The notes: generated by a model not told the origin, from the sequence alone. Positions 1-9,744 are shown, counted from the first letter of the stretch. The stretch: DNA of 64,000 nucleotides from CBDBND01 sp965262665 (GCA_965262665.1 CBDHFR010000004.1:1302001-1366000); one strand, 5' to 3'. Numbers and translations are program-made.

Positions 1-309
1 CAGGCGAGAATGAGGCGCGCACCACCATTCACACCGCTGACGAAGCGGCCGTCCGTTTGGCTATCGCCGCTGGGGTACGCCACGGCTGCGAACTTGGTCA
101 CCACCGGGGCGCAGCATCTCGTTAACGTGCGGGTTGGTGTCGAAAACGAAGATATGAGCATCGAACTGTGGGGCAAGAATATCTTCGACAGCAAGACGCA
201 CGAAATGATCTCCAGGCCCTTTGACTATGATTCCTTCCAAACAGTTGGCTTGCAACTCGGTTTGGCGCGGAAGCCGACCTACGGTGTGCGGATGAACTAC
301 AATTTCTAG
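1..309 (+). CDS. TonB-dependent receptor, C-terminal end (partial)
   Basis: The frame is open from the first base of the window and stops at 309, so only the last hundred or so residues are present. The end has the typical finish of an outer-membrane TonB-dependent receptor: a strand ending in VNVRVGVE, the motif ELWGKNIFDSKTHE, and a last strand GVRMNYNF with the terminal aromatic residue needed for barrel assembly. Such receptors import siderophores, cobalamin or other large substrates using TonB energy; the substrate is unknown here because plug and barrel are outside the window. The first 30 residues read less typically and could contain a small sequence problem. Confidence 0.8.
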   Translation, partial: QARMRRAPPFTPLTKRPSVWLSPLGYATAANLVTTGAQHLVNVRVGVENEDMSIELWGKNIFDSKTHEMISRPFDYDSFQTVGLQLGLARKPTYGVRMNYNF

Positions 310-365
310 GATAACTCTAGACCACGCCTATCGTTAGGTTGCGGTCTTCAACGGGTCTCCTCCCA

Positions 366-420
366 GGCTCTCGCTCCTTTGTAGCAAGGACAATCTGCAC
401 AGTGGAGCGGGAGCCTTTTT
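366..420 (+). terminator. Probable rho-independent terminator
   Basis: A 12-bp arm at 366-377 pairs with 404-415 with one mismatch (GGCTCTCGCTCC against GGAGCGGGAGCC) and is followed by five T. The loop of 26 bases is long, but position and T-run fit a terminator for the receptor gene that ends at 309. Confidence 0.6.
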
Positions 421-448
421 AGCAGGTCAAAGATAGAGGCAACAAAAC

Positions 449-2637
449 TTGGTAGAGATACTTCCATTGTTGGTTAGGTGGCGGTGCAACATCGGGTCAG
501 TGTCTCTGATCTCTTCGAGGGTAGATTTCGGAACATCTTTGTTGGTGTTAGCATGTAACTTGTCCTTTTGCTTTGCTGTCGTCTTTGCCACAGGTTCTTC
601 GGCATCAGACAAACCCCCGGTTAATGGCGTCACGACCCAGCGGTTGATCAATGCGGACAGTGAACCGGGCAACTGGCTACTCCATGGCCGGACCTATTCA
701 GAACAGCGCTTCAGTCCTCTGAGCCAGGTGGACATTAACACTGTCCATCAACTTGGTTTGGACTGGTTCTTTGATCTCAATGATCACAATGTTGTTGAAG
801 CGACGCCCCTCGTCACAGACGGCATGATGTACGTAACGGAATCTATGGGAAAGGTCTTCGTTCTGAACGCCAAGACCGGCGAAGAAGTATGGTACTTCGA
901 TCCTGAGGTTCCACCAGAAACCCTTGTTAAAGCGTGTTGCCAACCGGTCAATCGCGGCGTTGCGGCGTGGGGTAATAAAATTTACGTCGGCACGTTAGAC
1001 GGCAGGCTCATTGCGCTTGATGCTCAGTCAGGCACCAAAGTGTGGGAGCAGGCCACAACAGACCCTACCAAAGCCCTTACGATTACGGGCGCGCCACGCG
1101 TTGTCAAAGACAGGGTGATCATAGGCAATGCTGGTGCGGAGTACGACGTGCGCGGATACGTTTCTGCCTATGACGCGGAAACCGGATCGTTGGATTGGCG
1201 CTTTTACACTGTGCCCGGCGACCCCGGTCAGGGCTTCGAAAATGAGGCGATGCGGGCGGCCGCTGAAACTTGGACAGGCGAGTGGTGGAAAAGCGGAGGC
1301 GGCGGCACCGTCTGGGACGCAATTGTTTACGATCCCGAGCTAGACCTCCTCTATATCGGAACCGGCAACGGGACTCCCTGGAATCACGCGATCCGGTCGC
1401 CGGATGGAGGTGACAATTTATACCTGTCGTCGATTATTGCGTTGCGTCCCGATACAGGTGAGTACGTTTTGCACTATCAGACGACACCGGCCGAGTCTTG
1501 GGATTTCACCGCAACACAACCGATCATTCTTGCCGACATCGAGATAGACAGCGCCATTCGCAAGGTATTGATGCAGGCACCGAAGAACGGTTTTTTCTAC
1601 GTCTTAGATCGTACTAGTGGCGAATTGATTTCCGCCGAAGCATTCTCGAAGGTGAACTGGGCTAGCCACATCGATCTTGCGACTGGGCGTCCAGTCGAGC
1701 GCCCCGGTGTGCGGCCAGTCGATGAAAAACGCGTGTACATCGAGCCAGGCCCGGGTGGGCCCACAACTGGAATCCGATGGCCTTTAGTCCTACCACTGGC
1801 CTCGTTTATATCCCAACGGTCGATAGCCGGTTTATTTGGCAGAAAGATGAGGACTTTCAGTATACCGCCGGACTGTGGAATTTAGGCTATGACATAAGCA
1901 TTCCGTTTGACTTCCCCAGCGTGGGAACGGAACAACGTGCGCGGAGTTATCTTCTCGCCTGGCACCCTGTGACACAAAGTCAAGCATGGCGAGCAGACGG
2001 CAATGGTGGTGGGATTCTCGCTACGGCGGGTGGGCTGGTTTTTCGCGGCACTGGTGACGGACGATTTGTCGCATACAAGGCCGACACTGGAGAAGAAGTC
2101 TGGTCGAGTTACGTACAGAACAGTGGTGTAGGGGGGCCAATCAGCTACCAGATTGGTGACGATCAGTACGTTGCAATCGCGCTCGGCCGAGGTGCAGCAA
2201 CAATGAGGACGGACGTTGTGCCCTATCCAGCAGACGTGCCGCATGCCAACCGCGTGGTGGCTTTCAAGCTTGGCGGAACAACCACCCTTCCGGAATACAC
2301 CTATACACCACAAGAATTGCGGGAGCCGCCTACTGAAGAGATCGATATCGAGATAGCGGCTGTGGGCCGCAAAGTTTTCCACCGATACTGCTTTGCCTGT
2401 CATGGACGAAAAGCACGCGGAAATAGAATTCAGCCGGACCTCCGGTTCTCTGAATATCTGGACAATGGATTGTGGAACGATGTTGTCATGGATGGTCTGT
2501 TGTCGGGCGTGGGAATGGTTTCGTTTCAGGATGCATTCGGACCAGAGATTTCCGAGGCGCTCAGGCAATACGTGATTTCTGAGGCTCAGAAACCGGGCGT
2601 TTCTGTATCAGGCCAGGAAGCTGGCCCCGTTCAATAA
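449..2637 (+). pseudogene. PQQ-dependent quinohemoprotein alcohol dehydrogenase, frameshifted
   Basis: This is a periplasmic PQQ alcohol dehydrogenase with a C-terminal cytochrome c. The start is uncertain: the frame is open from a TTG at 449 and a hydrophobic leader ends near FATGSSASD. The first part has the family's adjacent cysteines (ACCQPVNRGVA), the YVGTLDGRLIALDA blade and a GGGGTVWDAI segment. Around 1757-1760 one G appears to be missing: the family motif GGAHNWNPMAF is split between two frames, and the rest continues in frame 1 from about 1763. The second part carries the propeller end and a heme site CFACH near 2393-2410, and ends at 2637. The phytanoyl-CoA-type dioxygenase follows after 12 bases. 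Function is lost unless the missing G is a sequencing error. Confidence 0.85.
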
Positions 2638-2649
2638 TGGAGTTCCAGA

Positions 2650-3696
2650 ATGGCATTTAACCGTTCTCCTCTCAGGGCAATTACACAAGAAGACGTCGAT
2701 ACTTATAATCGTGATGGCGTTGTATGCCTACGGCAGGTCTTTGATCAGGATTGGATTGATTTACTTCGGCCGCTCGCCGCAGATGCGAGAATGGACAGAT
2801 CCAAGTTTTCACTGCTGCCGACCGTCGGTAGTGCCCGGTATATGGCGCGGACTATGCCAGAATTCAGGACATATGCTTTTGAGTCACCTTTGGGAGAAGC
2901 GGTAGGCAAAGTCTTGCAGTCTGAAAAAATACGTTTCTTCTTTGACGAACTGTTTACAAAAGAACCCCAATCCGCTCAGCAGACAATTTGGCACAACGAT
3001 AGAGCTGGGTGGCCGGTCGTCGGCAAGATGGTTCCCTCGTTCTGGACTGCGCTAACACCAATCACAAAAGCAAATAGCCTTGAATGTATTGCCGGGTCTC
3101 ACAATCACGATCAGTTGTATTGGTTGTTCTCGCCTAACGCTCGGCAAATGATACGACCGGAAGACCGGCCCATTCAGCCTGATGGAGAAGCATTACGGGG
3201 CGAGGAAGGCATTCAATTTCTTTCCTGGGATATGGAACCCAGTGACGCTTTAGTCATCCATCCTTGGACTCTGCATTTTTCGTGCGGCAACTCGACGGAC
3301 GATTGGCGTTTTGCGATTTCCACGCGTGTATTTGGTGATGACATTCGCTGGCAGCCGAGACCAGACTGCGTAAGCTTGGATGAGATGATTCCCCGTGAAC
3401 CACCCCAAGGCGCTCTGTTTCCGGTCATCTATAATGAGAAGGGACCATGTGACAGTGGAGAAGACTATCCGAGCAGTTTTGCTACCACATGGTCTGCCGA
3501 AGCCTATGAACGTCTCGCATTAGCAGCGAGACCGAAAGGAGGCTTTCAAAAGTTAATAAAAGAAGAGGGTGGACCAACACCGTTAGCCCTCAAGAAACTC
3601 AAAGCGGATATACGGAATGGAAGCCATCCTAGAGCGTTTCCGAGGTTGAATGAATCAAAGTTTTGTTGTCGTGGTCTTGGCGGACTGATTCGATAG
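2650..3696 (+). CDS. Phytanoyl-CoA dioxygenase family protein (PhyH)
   Basis: A non-heme Fe(II)/2-oxoglutarate dioxygenase of the phytanoyl-CoA hydroxylase family, about 348 residues. The iron site is visible as IWHNDRAGWP (HxD, about residues 116-118) with a distal histidine in HPWTLHFSCGNS and the 2-oxoglutarate arginine in the following strand (RFAISTRVFGDD). The ATG at 2650 has GGAG nine bases upstream and lies 12 bases after the dehydrogenase, so the two were probably co-transcribed; oxidation of an alcohol and hydroxylation of a lipid-like substrate could belong to one pathway (inference). The last 15 or so residues look unlike the family and may come from the IS630 remnant just downstream. 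Confidence 0.85.
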   Translation: MAFNRSPLRAITQEDVDTYNRDGVVCLRQVFDQDWIDLLRPLAADARMDRSKFSLLPTVGSARYMARTMPEFRTYAFESPLGEAVGKVLQSEKIRFFFDELFTKEPQSAQQTIWHNDRAGWPVVGKMVPSFWTALTPITKANSLECIAGSHNHDQLYWLFSPNARQMIRPEDRPIQPDGEALRGEEGIQFLSWDMEPSDALVIHPWTLHFSCGNSTDDWRFAISTRVFGDDIRWQPRPDCVSLDEMIPREPPQGALFPVIYNEKGPCDSGEDYPSSFATTWSAEAYERLALAARPKGGFQKLIKEEGGPTPLALKKLKADIRNGSHPRAFPRLNESKFCCRGLGGLIR

Positions 3697-3715
3697 CCGC
3701 TTTGGCGGGGGCATC

Positions 3716-4677
3716 GTGGCTGTATCGGAAGACCTGCGTATTCGTTTGGCGAGGAAAGTGGCGTCGGGCATGTCGCGCCGTCAGGCGGCGGCCCTTTTTG
3801 AGGTGAGCGCAAGCTCGGCGGTGCGGGATGGCGGGCGATATGAAGACGAGGGGACTGTCGCGGTCAAGCCACGGCCGTCGCGCCAGCGCCGTCTTGATCC
3901 TTGACGGCGAGGATATCCTGCGCTGGATTAAGGAGACGCCAGACCCGACACTGCAAGAGCTGTCTGAGCGTCTGGACGAAGTTCACCAAGTGATTGCGCC
4001 GACTTCGACGATTAATGACTGGTTCCGCGCGCGCAAGATCAGCTTTAAAAAAACCGCCCACGCCAGTGAACAGGAACGCGCGGATGGGCAGGCAGCACGC
4101 GTGGTTTGGCGCCAACGTCAGGCCCGGCTCCCGGCCCATCCCGAGCGGGTCGGCAGGATCGTGTTCCTTGACGAAACAAGTATCAATACCAAAATGGCGC
4201 GCCTGCGGGGGCGCTGTCCCAGCGGCCAGCGGATGGTTGCCGCCATTCCCCATGGTCATTGGAAAACCATGACCTTCATTGCCGGATTGCGCGGTGACGG
4301 CCTGACCGCGCCCTGGGTGCCCTGATTTGATCGAGGGCGCCATGGACGGTGATGCATTCGAGCAGTACATCAAAACGCAACGCGCCCCGACCCTTCAAAA
4401 AGGCGCTGTTGTTGTCCCCGGCAATCTGCCGGCCGACAAACGCGACGGTGCCAGGCGGGCGGTTGAAAAGCGGGGCGCATGGCTTTTGTTCCTGCCGCCC
4501 TATGCGCCGGACTTCAACCCGATCGAGCTCGCATTTTCAAAGTTCAAAGCTCACATGAAGCGCTTAAAACCCCGCACCATCGATGATCTGTGGAAAGCCG
4601 CCGGTAACGTCTGCGGCCTCTTCAATCACGCGCACTACAGGAACTTCTTGGTTGCTGACGGCTATGCGTCACAATAA
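3716..4677 (+). pseudogene. IS630-family transposase remnant, multiply frameshifted
   Basis: Three consecutive frames together spell one IS630-type transposase. The helix-turn-helix start (SEDLRIRLARKVASGMSRRQ) is at 3716-3830, the central part with the first catalytic aspartate (FLDETSIN) at about 3900-4320, and the C-terminal part with PPYAPDFNPIELAFSKFK at 4327-4677. The frame is lost near 3826-3900 and again around 4322. The second acidic residue is also gone: where active copies have a DNLPAHK motif this copy reads GNLPADK. It cannot make an active enzyme. Confidence 0.85.
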
Positions 4678-4734
4678 ATCGGAAATGCGCTAGTGGATTG
4701 ACCGGAACGAAAGGGTCCGCTTTGGGATTCCGTA

Positions 4735-5196
4735 TTGTGCGGTGTCATGCGAGTCTGTGCGATGCGTACCGGCATCCATTTTACTGTCACGTCTGGCGAC
4801 CGTCAGCGATTGCAAGCGATCGTCGCGGACCCGAAGAGCGCGCAGAAACACCTCTGGCGGGCGCGGATCATCCTGAAGACCGACGCGGGGCTCGGCACTT
4901 CGGCGATCATGCGCGCGACCGGCAAGTCCAAGACCTGCGTGTGGCGCTGGCAGGAGCGGTTCATGCACGAGGGTGTCAACGGCTTGCTTCGCGACAAGTC
5001 CCGTCCGCCTGGCAAAGCGCCGATCCCGCCGGAGCGCGTCGCCGAGATCGTCCGCCTGACCCAGCAAGCGCCGCCGCACGAGGCGACCCACTGGACGCTG
5101 CGCGCGATGGCGAAGGTTGCTGGCGTCGCGGCGGCGACGGTCCAGGCGATCTGGAAGGCCCATGGCCTCAGCCCGCACCGCTGGCGGCACTTCAAC
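4735..5196 (+). pseudogene. IS630-family transposase, N-terminal fragment of a second element
   Basis: The frame encodes the DNA-binding half of a different IS630 transposase: TSGDRQRLQAIVADPKSAQK, an HTH around ARIILKTDAGLGTSAIM, and KAHGLSPHRWRHF just before the break. Normally the catalytic domain would follow. Instead, at about 5197 the sequence changes to the reverse complement of another IS630 end (see 5197-5420), so the fragment is fused head to head with foreign IS DNA and has lost all catalytic residues. Confidence 0.8.
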
Positions 5197-5420
5197 CAGC
5201 GCATTCGCGCGCCGTACCTTCAGCGCTTCGACCTTCCGCTTGCGCATGACATTCAGGAGTGCCTTGCCGTTCGTCAGCGGTCAGAAAGGAGGCCCTTTTA
5301 CGCATCTTCGCCGTTAAGTCGTTCGCTGCTCGTGTCGTTGGAGAGGTGCATGAATCGGCAGCCGAATCAGGTCAATGCAAAATACTAAATTCAGGCCGAA
5401 TCAATGATTCCAGGTATATT
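5197..5420 (-). mobile_element. IS630-type end fragment, inverted copy of 13400-13620
   Basis: About 220 bp here are almost the exact reverse complement of 13400-13620. The shared sequence runs from the IS end (ccaggtata ... aatcaatgattccagg) to the transposase start MRKRKVEALKVRRANAL, read on the minus strand. A one- or two-base difference near 5268 distinguishes the copies. It is only the first few dozen codons of the transposase plus its upstream end. Confidence 0.8.
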
Positions 5421-5578
5421 TAAGAAACTTTGTGGCATTGTGGCCACAAGCGATTAATCCTTGAGCAACGTTAAGCGAACCATAGCGAAAGGTACGACCA
5501 AACTGGCACCGGAAAACATCGTATGCTATGCAGCCAGGCCGCCGCAAACCTTTGATTCAAAGGAAGACTTAGCGTCTG

Positions 5579-6733
5579 ATGCCCTCTTGTACCGCTATTA
5601 TTGTTGCCGCTGGACGGGGCTCCCGATTTGGGGGTGACCGGCCGAAGCAATATACGGAATTGGCCGGCGTTCCCCTCCTGCGCTACGCGCTTCAGGCATT
5701 CGACCGTCATCCGGCGGTGAATATGGTTGTTCCGGTCATTCACCCTGACGATCGGGGTTTATTTGACGAAGCTGCCGAAGGCTTGGACGTCTTAGACCCA
5801 GTAACAGGTGGCGCAACCCGACAAGAGTCCGTATTACGCGGCCTTGAAACGTTGACCCTGAACGCTCCAGAAACTGTATTGATCCACGATGGAGCCCGAC
5901 CCAATCCAGGCGAAGGGGTAATAGACCGTGTGTTGGCGGCTCTTCAAGGCGGAGTCAGTGGCGCCATACCCACCCTGCCCGTTCAAGAAACTCTAAAACG
6001 GCTTGATGGAACTAAGATTGTCCTGGAAACGGTGAACCGTGCCAATGTTGTGCGCGCGCAAACGCCGCAAGGGTTTTTGTTCTCACCTCTTTTAAACGCA
6101 CATCGGGAGCATGCGCACAAAACGATGACGGACGACGCCGCCGTGCTTGAACAGTCAGGACACGCGGTTACCACCGTTGATGGTCACTCATCCAATATCA
6201 AAGTGACAAATCGGCAAGACCTTGAGCGAATCGCCGACGCCCTGTTCGAAGTACGCACCGGGTCGGGATTTGATGTTCACCGGTTTGGACCTGGGGACGG
6301 TTTAGTGCTCGGAGGCATACACATACCGTTCAACAGGGGTCTGATTGGGCACTCTGATGCTGACGTCGTGCTCCATGCGGCAACGGATGCAATCCTAGGG
6401 GCCCTGGCCGACGGTGACATTGGCGTTCACTTCCCTCCGTTAGACGCCGACTATAAAGACGCCTCTTCTCATCTGTTCCTAAAGTTCGCTATGGACCGTC
6501 TGTGCGAACGCTTAGGCTCACTGCTTCATTTGGACATCACCATCATTTGTGAACAGCCAAAAGTGTTGCCCTTCAGGGAGCAAATGCGCGCGACAATTTC
6601 CGAAATAGCCGGTGTCTCACTAAACCGGATCAGCGTTAAAGCAACGACCTCAGAAGGCCTCGGGTTTACTGGCCGGGGCGAAGGCATTGCTTGTCAGGCT
6701 CTGGCCACCATCCGTGTTGTGCCGTTGTCCTAA
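5579..6733 (+). CDS. ispDF: Bifunctional IspD/IspF, MEP isoprenoid pathway
   Basis: A fused enzyme of 384 residues catalysing two cytosolic steps of the MEP pathway: CTP-dependent formation of 4-diphosphocytidyl-methylerythritol (IspD) and cyclisation to the 2,4-cyclodiphosphate (IspF). The IspD half (residues 1 to about 222) shows the nucleotide-binding start AAGRGSRFGGDRPKQY and LIHDGARP. The IspF half begins at about RTGSGFDVHRF, with the zinc ligands DVH near residue 231, then GHSDADVVLHA, and ends with TTSEGLGFTGRGEGIA. The fusion is typical of alphaproteobacteria. It starts at ATG 5579 and overlaps cutA tail to tail by four bases. Confidence 0.97.
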   Translation: MPSCTAIIVAAGRGSRFGGDRPKQYTELAGVPLLRYALQAFDRHPAVNMVVPVIHPDDRGLFDEAAEGLDVLDPVTGGATRQESVLRGLETLTLNAPETVLIHDGARPNPGEGVIDRVLAALQGGVSGAIPTLPVQETLKRLDGTKIVLETVNRANVVRAQTPQGFLFSPLLNAHREHAHKTMTDDAAVLEQSGHAVTTVDGHSSNIKVTNRQDLERIADALFEVRTGSGFDVHRFGPGDGLVLGGIHIPFNRGLIGHSDADVVLHAATDAILGALADGDIGVHFPPLDADYKDASSHLFLKFAMDRLCERLGSLLHLDITIICEQPKVLPFREQMRATISEIAGVSLNRISVKATTSEGLGFTGRGEGIACQALATIRVVPLS

Positions 6734-7050
6734 TCTCGTCTCGTCTCGCCAATAACCCATGCCAAGTAATCCTGCATGCCATCGGCCATGTCGTAGGAGA
6801 CAATGCACGGTGTGTCATACGAATGAAGCGCCTGTAAACGGTTCATCGCGTCATTGCGATTAGCGATGCATGTTTTTGCGATCAGAATACTTTCCTGCTC
6901 GGATTCGGTCTTTCCGTTCCATCGGTACACCGAAGTGGCACCGTCTATGATATTGACGCAGGCCACGAGGCGCTCGTCGACCAGAGCTTTTGCTAAGGAT
7001 TGCGCCTCCTCGGGGCTTCCTGTGGTGGCATAGATCATGCAGCATGTCAT
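6730..7050 (-). CDS. cutA: Divalent-cation tolerance protein CutA
   Basis: A 106-residue protein of the CutA1 family, a small trimeric cytosolic protein linked to copper/divalent-cation tolerance; the exact biochemical role is unsettled. Family signatures are the start IYATTGSPEEAQSLAKAL, the ACVNII segment with a conserved cysteine, the VYRWNGKTESEQE loop and YDTPCIVSYD near the end. Length matches the family. It is transcribed toward ispDF, with stops overlapping by four bases. Confidence 0.93.
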   Translation of the reverse strand: MTCCMIYATTGSPEEAQSLAKALVDERLVACVNIIDGATSVYRWNGKTESEQESILIAKTCIANRNDAMNRLQALHSYDTPCIVSYDMADGMQDYLAWVIGETRRD

Positions 7051-7148
7051 AGCGGACTCGGCCTCCTCTGCACCCGTGCTATACTTTTGTTAATCATAGA
7101 ACTGCACCATGCAGTAAAACATAACTGTCCACAGGCAACAGGGGCGCC

Positions 7149-7412
7149 ATGGACACACGCGCTAGAAAATCAACCCGGCTGTCGATTGCGCAGCGCAAGT
7201 GGTTGGCTCGGGGGCTCACGCAGCCGGGCGGCAGACTACCGCTGTTCGATGAAAACGGAAAAAAGGTCAATCCGCAGGTGGTGCGAAAGTGCGTCGAAGC
7301 AGGTTGGGCCGAACCTTGGTTCGCCAATCAACTCAAGCCCGACTGGATGGTATGTAAACTCACCGATAAAGGACGCAATGCCTTAGAAGGCGAAGAACAG
7401 ACGAACGCTTAA
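7149..7412 (+). CDS. Small conserved hypothetical protein (87 aa)
   Basis: An 87-residue basic protein beginning MDTRARKSTRLSIAQRKWL, with a segment GGRLPLFDENGKKVNPQVV and a C-terminal half resembling a small winged-helix (CVEAGWAEPWF ... KLTDKGRNALEG). It starts at ATG 7149 with AGGGG about nine bases upstream. The pattern L-T-D-K-G-R suggests a wing of a winged-helix fold, but no family is recognised with certainty. It converges on the next gene with a four-base overlap. Confidence 0.65.
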   Translation: MDTRARKSTRLSIAQRKWLARGLTQPGGRLPLFDENGKKVNPQVVRKCVEAGWAEPWFANQLKPDWMVCKLTDKGRNALEGEEQTNA

Positions 7413-7921
7413 GCCTGCAATTCCAACAAATCGCCCCGACCAGCAAAAACGTTTGCCGAACTCACGCCCTGCTTCGCATAGTTATTGGCAGCAGATTCAT
7501 AAACTTGCTGCGGTCGTGGTGATGCGGAAGTCGCTTCAGCGGTTTGGCGGGCGGTTGCCAAATTCGCCAACAATCCGTTGCTGTCTTCCTCCGACAAAGA
7601 AACCGGGCCCTGCTCTGGCCGCTTCTCAGACCGAACGAACGCGGGCGTGTCGTTCGCTTCACTGGATTGTGGGTTGTTAAATTGTTCGCTAGCGGCGGCG
7701 TTTATGCCGGCCTGGGTTGCTTCAGTAACGGCGTCACGAAAAACCGGACGGCCGTCTTCGGCTTCTTGGTTTGCTTGTTGCTGGCGGCGGTCGTCATCTT
7801 CTGCTTTTTGACCGTTGCGCAAAGGGGTGTCAACTACGCGCTTCGGCTGGGGCGCCGCTTGAGCTGCGCCTGTTGGATTTAATCCAGAAAAATCACCGGC
7901 AACTTGCACCGGCAGTCCCAC
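7409..7921 (-). CDS. Hypothetical Gln/Ala-rich protein (170 aa)
   Basis: The frame starts at GTG 7921 and encodes a low-complexity, Q-, A- and E-rich protein (RQQQANQEAEDGRPVF; QTAEATSASPRPQQVYE) with a more ordered C-terminus YAKQGVSSANVFAGRGDLLELQA. No signal peptide or membrane segment is seen. The composition and the GLPVQVAGDFSGLNP start resemble small proteins found near flagellar or envelope genes, but I cannot assign a family. Codon use looks native. Confidence 0.6.
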   Translation of the reverse strand: MGLPVQVAGDFSGLNPTGAAQAAPQPKRVVDTPLRNGQKAEDDDRRQQQANQEAEDGRPVFRDAVTEATQAGINAAASEQFNNPQSSEANDTPAFVRSEKRPEQGPVSLSEEDSNGLLANLATARQTAEATSASPRPQQVYESAANNYAKQGVSSANVFAGRGDLLELQA

Positions 7922-7992
7922 TGTCTTTTCTCGACATTTAACAGTCTATAAAGGGTTTGGCTCGAATGCAACTAACAGTCGAGATGATCATG

Positions 7993-8012
7993 TGCGGCTC
8001 AGAATTAGCCGC
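7993..8012 (-). other. Short inverted repeat downstream of tRNA-Pro
   Basis: GCGGCT and AGCCGC are separated by seven bases, lying about 40 bases after the 3' end of the minus-strand tRNA. It could be part of a transcript end, but no T-run follows on the minus strand, so the terminator reading is weak. Confidence 0.3.
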
Positions 8013-8049
8013 AACGCAGCCTCATAAGGCATTGAAATTTTGAGAAAAA

Positions 8050-8126
8050 TGGTCGGAGCGGCGGGATTTGAACCCACGACCCCCACACCCCCAGTGTGGT
8101 GCGCTACCAGACTGCGCTACGCTCCG
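8050..8126 (-). tRNA. tRNA-Pro (anticodon GGG)
   Basis: Read on the minus strand, a complete cloverleaf folds: acceptor CGGAGCG paired with CGCTCCG, D-arm with GGTAGCGC, anticodon stem CCACA/TGTGG around the loop CTGGGGG (anticodon GGG), T-arm with GGTTCAAATCC, discriminator A and an encoded CCA. The length of 77 nt includes CCA. Confidence 0.96.
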
Positions 8127-8228
8127 CCCGTTGCATGTGCCCGCACTCTAAAAGAATACGCCATGTCGATCACCGAGAGGCGCGGACTATAACGGCGGAC
8201 CCTAAACAAAACAACGATTCCAGTTTGA

Positions 8229-8663
8229 CTACACTCGCGCAGAAAGAGCGGCCCGCAAGGTATTGCGCAACTCCGTCAGCTCGCCAATCAAGCCCTTGAC
8301 GTCGAGCGCCGATGATCTTGGTTTTGTTTCTTTGGCCGGACTGCTTCGCTCAATAACAGAACCACTCGTGCCTTCAACAACTGATTTAACACCGTGTTCT
8401 CGGAATAGCTTCTGGACGCCCTTGATGGTCAATCCGTCGCGGTACAGCAAATCACGGATCCGCTTAAGCAACGCCACATCTTCAGGCCTGTAATAACGGC
8501 GCCCACCGCCTCGCTTGAGAGGCCGCACCTGGCTAAACTTTGATTCCCAAAACCTCAGGACATGCTGAGCCACGTCTAGTTCGGTCGCTACTTCGCTGAT
8601 TGTGCGAAAGGCCGCTTCTGATTTGCGGGGATGGTCATTATCAATCGTGCTGCTGTCACTCAC
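8229..8663 (-). CDS. MerR-family transcriptional regulator
   Basis: A 144-residue regulator with an N-terminal MerR winged helix-turn-helix: FRTISEVATELDVAQHVLRF, then the KRGGGRRYYRPEDVALLKRI wing. The C-terminal half lacks the cysteine cluster of metal-sensing MerR proteins, so an effector cannot be inferred. A MerR gene immediately downstream of ihfA is a conserved arrangement in alphaproteobacteria. It lies 11 bases after the ihfA stop and probably shares its transcript. Confidence 0.9.
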   Translation of the reverse strand: MSDSSTIDNDHPRKSEAAFRTISEVATELDVAQHVLRFWESKFSQVRPLKRGGGRRYYRPEDVALLKRIRDLLYRDGLTIKGVQKLFREHGVKSVVEGTSGSVIERSSPAKETKPRSSALDVKGLIGELTELRNTLRAALSARV

Positions 8664-8674
8664 GGGTCAGCCGA

Positions 8675-9025
8675 TTAATAACCGGAAGATGGTGGTGACT
8701 CGGACGGACCGGATTGCGGCGCGGGTTGAGCGCCATGATCACGCCGAATGCGCACTTTAAGAAGCTGCGAGGGACGGAAGACCAATACTTTGCGAGGAAG
8801 TATGGGAACTTCTTCGCCGGTCTTGGGATTGCGCCCAATGCGCTCCCCCTTTTGCCGAACAGAAAAACTGCCGAACGATGAAATCTTAACCGTCTCTCCC
8901 CGCACCAAAGCCGAGGAGATCTCACTCAGTACCATTTCGAGCAATTCTGCAGATTCATTTCGCAAAAGCCCGACCTGTTGATAGATCGACTCGCTCAACT
9001 GCGCTCGGGTCATGGCGCGGCTCAT
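8675..9025 (-). CDS. ihfA: Integration host factor subunit alpha
   Basis: A 116-residue HU/IHF-family DNA-bending protein. It shows TRAQLSESIYQQVGLLRNES at the dimerisation helices, the SSFGSFSVRQKGERIGRNP strand and arm, and the arm tip TGEEVPILPRKVLVFRPS. The C-terminal tail after RIRRDHGAQ is Pro/Ser-rich and variable. IHF alpha pairs with IHF beta to bend DNA at promoters and recombination sites. ATG 9025 is taken as start; ATG 9013 is an alternative. In relatives the gene follows fabH directly; here an IS630 derivative separates them. Confidence 0.93.
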   Translation of the reverse strand: MSRAMTRAQLSESIYQQVGLLRNESAELLEMVLSEISSALVRGETVKISSFGSFSVRQKGERIGRNPKTGEEVPILPRKVLVFRPSQLLKVRIRRDHGAQPAPQSGPSESPPSSGY

Positions 9026-9122
9026 ATCGCACGTCCCCCTGTCCTGCGATGCGCACGAGGGCTGACGTTAGCCCGGTTAATGATCCGGCGTCAATACAGG
9101 TTTCCATTCAATTGCAATACGT

Positions 9123-9744
9123 TAGAGCGGAATCCGATCACGTTGCGCTGTATCCGGCGGCGTTGAAGTAGTTTTTGCATTCTTGCGGGGAGAAGGTCAG
9201 GGAGATTTGGCCGATGGCGGGGTCGAGGCCGGGCTGGCTGTCGCGCCAGGCCTGTCGCCGGCTCAACACGTCCGGACGGTCTTGCTCCGCCGCATGGCCG
9301 GTCTTTTTTTTCGCGTGATGCCGTGGCGCACGAGGAAGCGCTGTATCGACCCGTAGCTGAAGGTGAGGTCTCGGTCCCCGAGAGCCGCGCGCAACTCCTC
9401 AATGGCCATGTCCCGGTTCTCCTCAAGAAGGCCCAGGATCACGGCGCGCTGCGCCTCGATCCGGCCCGAGCGACGGTCCCCGCCAAGCGCCTTCGGGCGG
9501 GCGTCTCCCTGTTCGCGTTCCAGCGCACGCCAGCGGCTCACGCTCGCCGCGCTTACCCCGAAACGCGCACCAGCCGCTCTATGGCTCATACCCTCTGAAA
9601 CCGCTGATAGAACCCGATTGCGAAGATCAAGGGAAAGGGCTTTCGACATCAATGCCGGCCTCCTCAACCCGGCCGACATCTTGAATCACAAATCCCTCGC
9701 CCTGTGAATCCCCCAACGATTCAATCAGGTCAGATCATGCTCTA
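9123..9744 (-). mobile_element. IS630-family deletion derivative between ihfA and fabH
   Basis: The element is bounded by TAGAGC-type ends: TAGAGCGGAATCCGATC inward from 9123 and, on the other strand, TAGAGCATGATCTGACC from 9744, each with the TA that IS630 elements use as target. It holds only the transposase N-terminus and the last two dozen codons. It sits between fabH and ihfA and may affect read-through of the operon. Confidence 0.75.
9138..9646 (-). pseudogene. IS630 transposase with internal deletion
   Basis: Starting at SKALSLDLRNRVLSAV, the frame encodes the helix-turn-helix domain (MSHRAAGARFGVSAASVSRW) and the linker up to HGITRKKRPA. The catalytic core is missing: the sequence passes from RRQAWRDSQPGLDPA directly into the normal end IGQISLTFSPQECKNYFNAA, with a change of frame. 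No DDE residues remain, so the copy could only move in trans. Confidence 0.78.
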
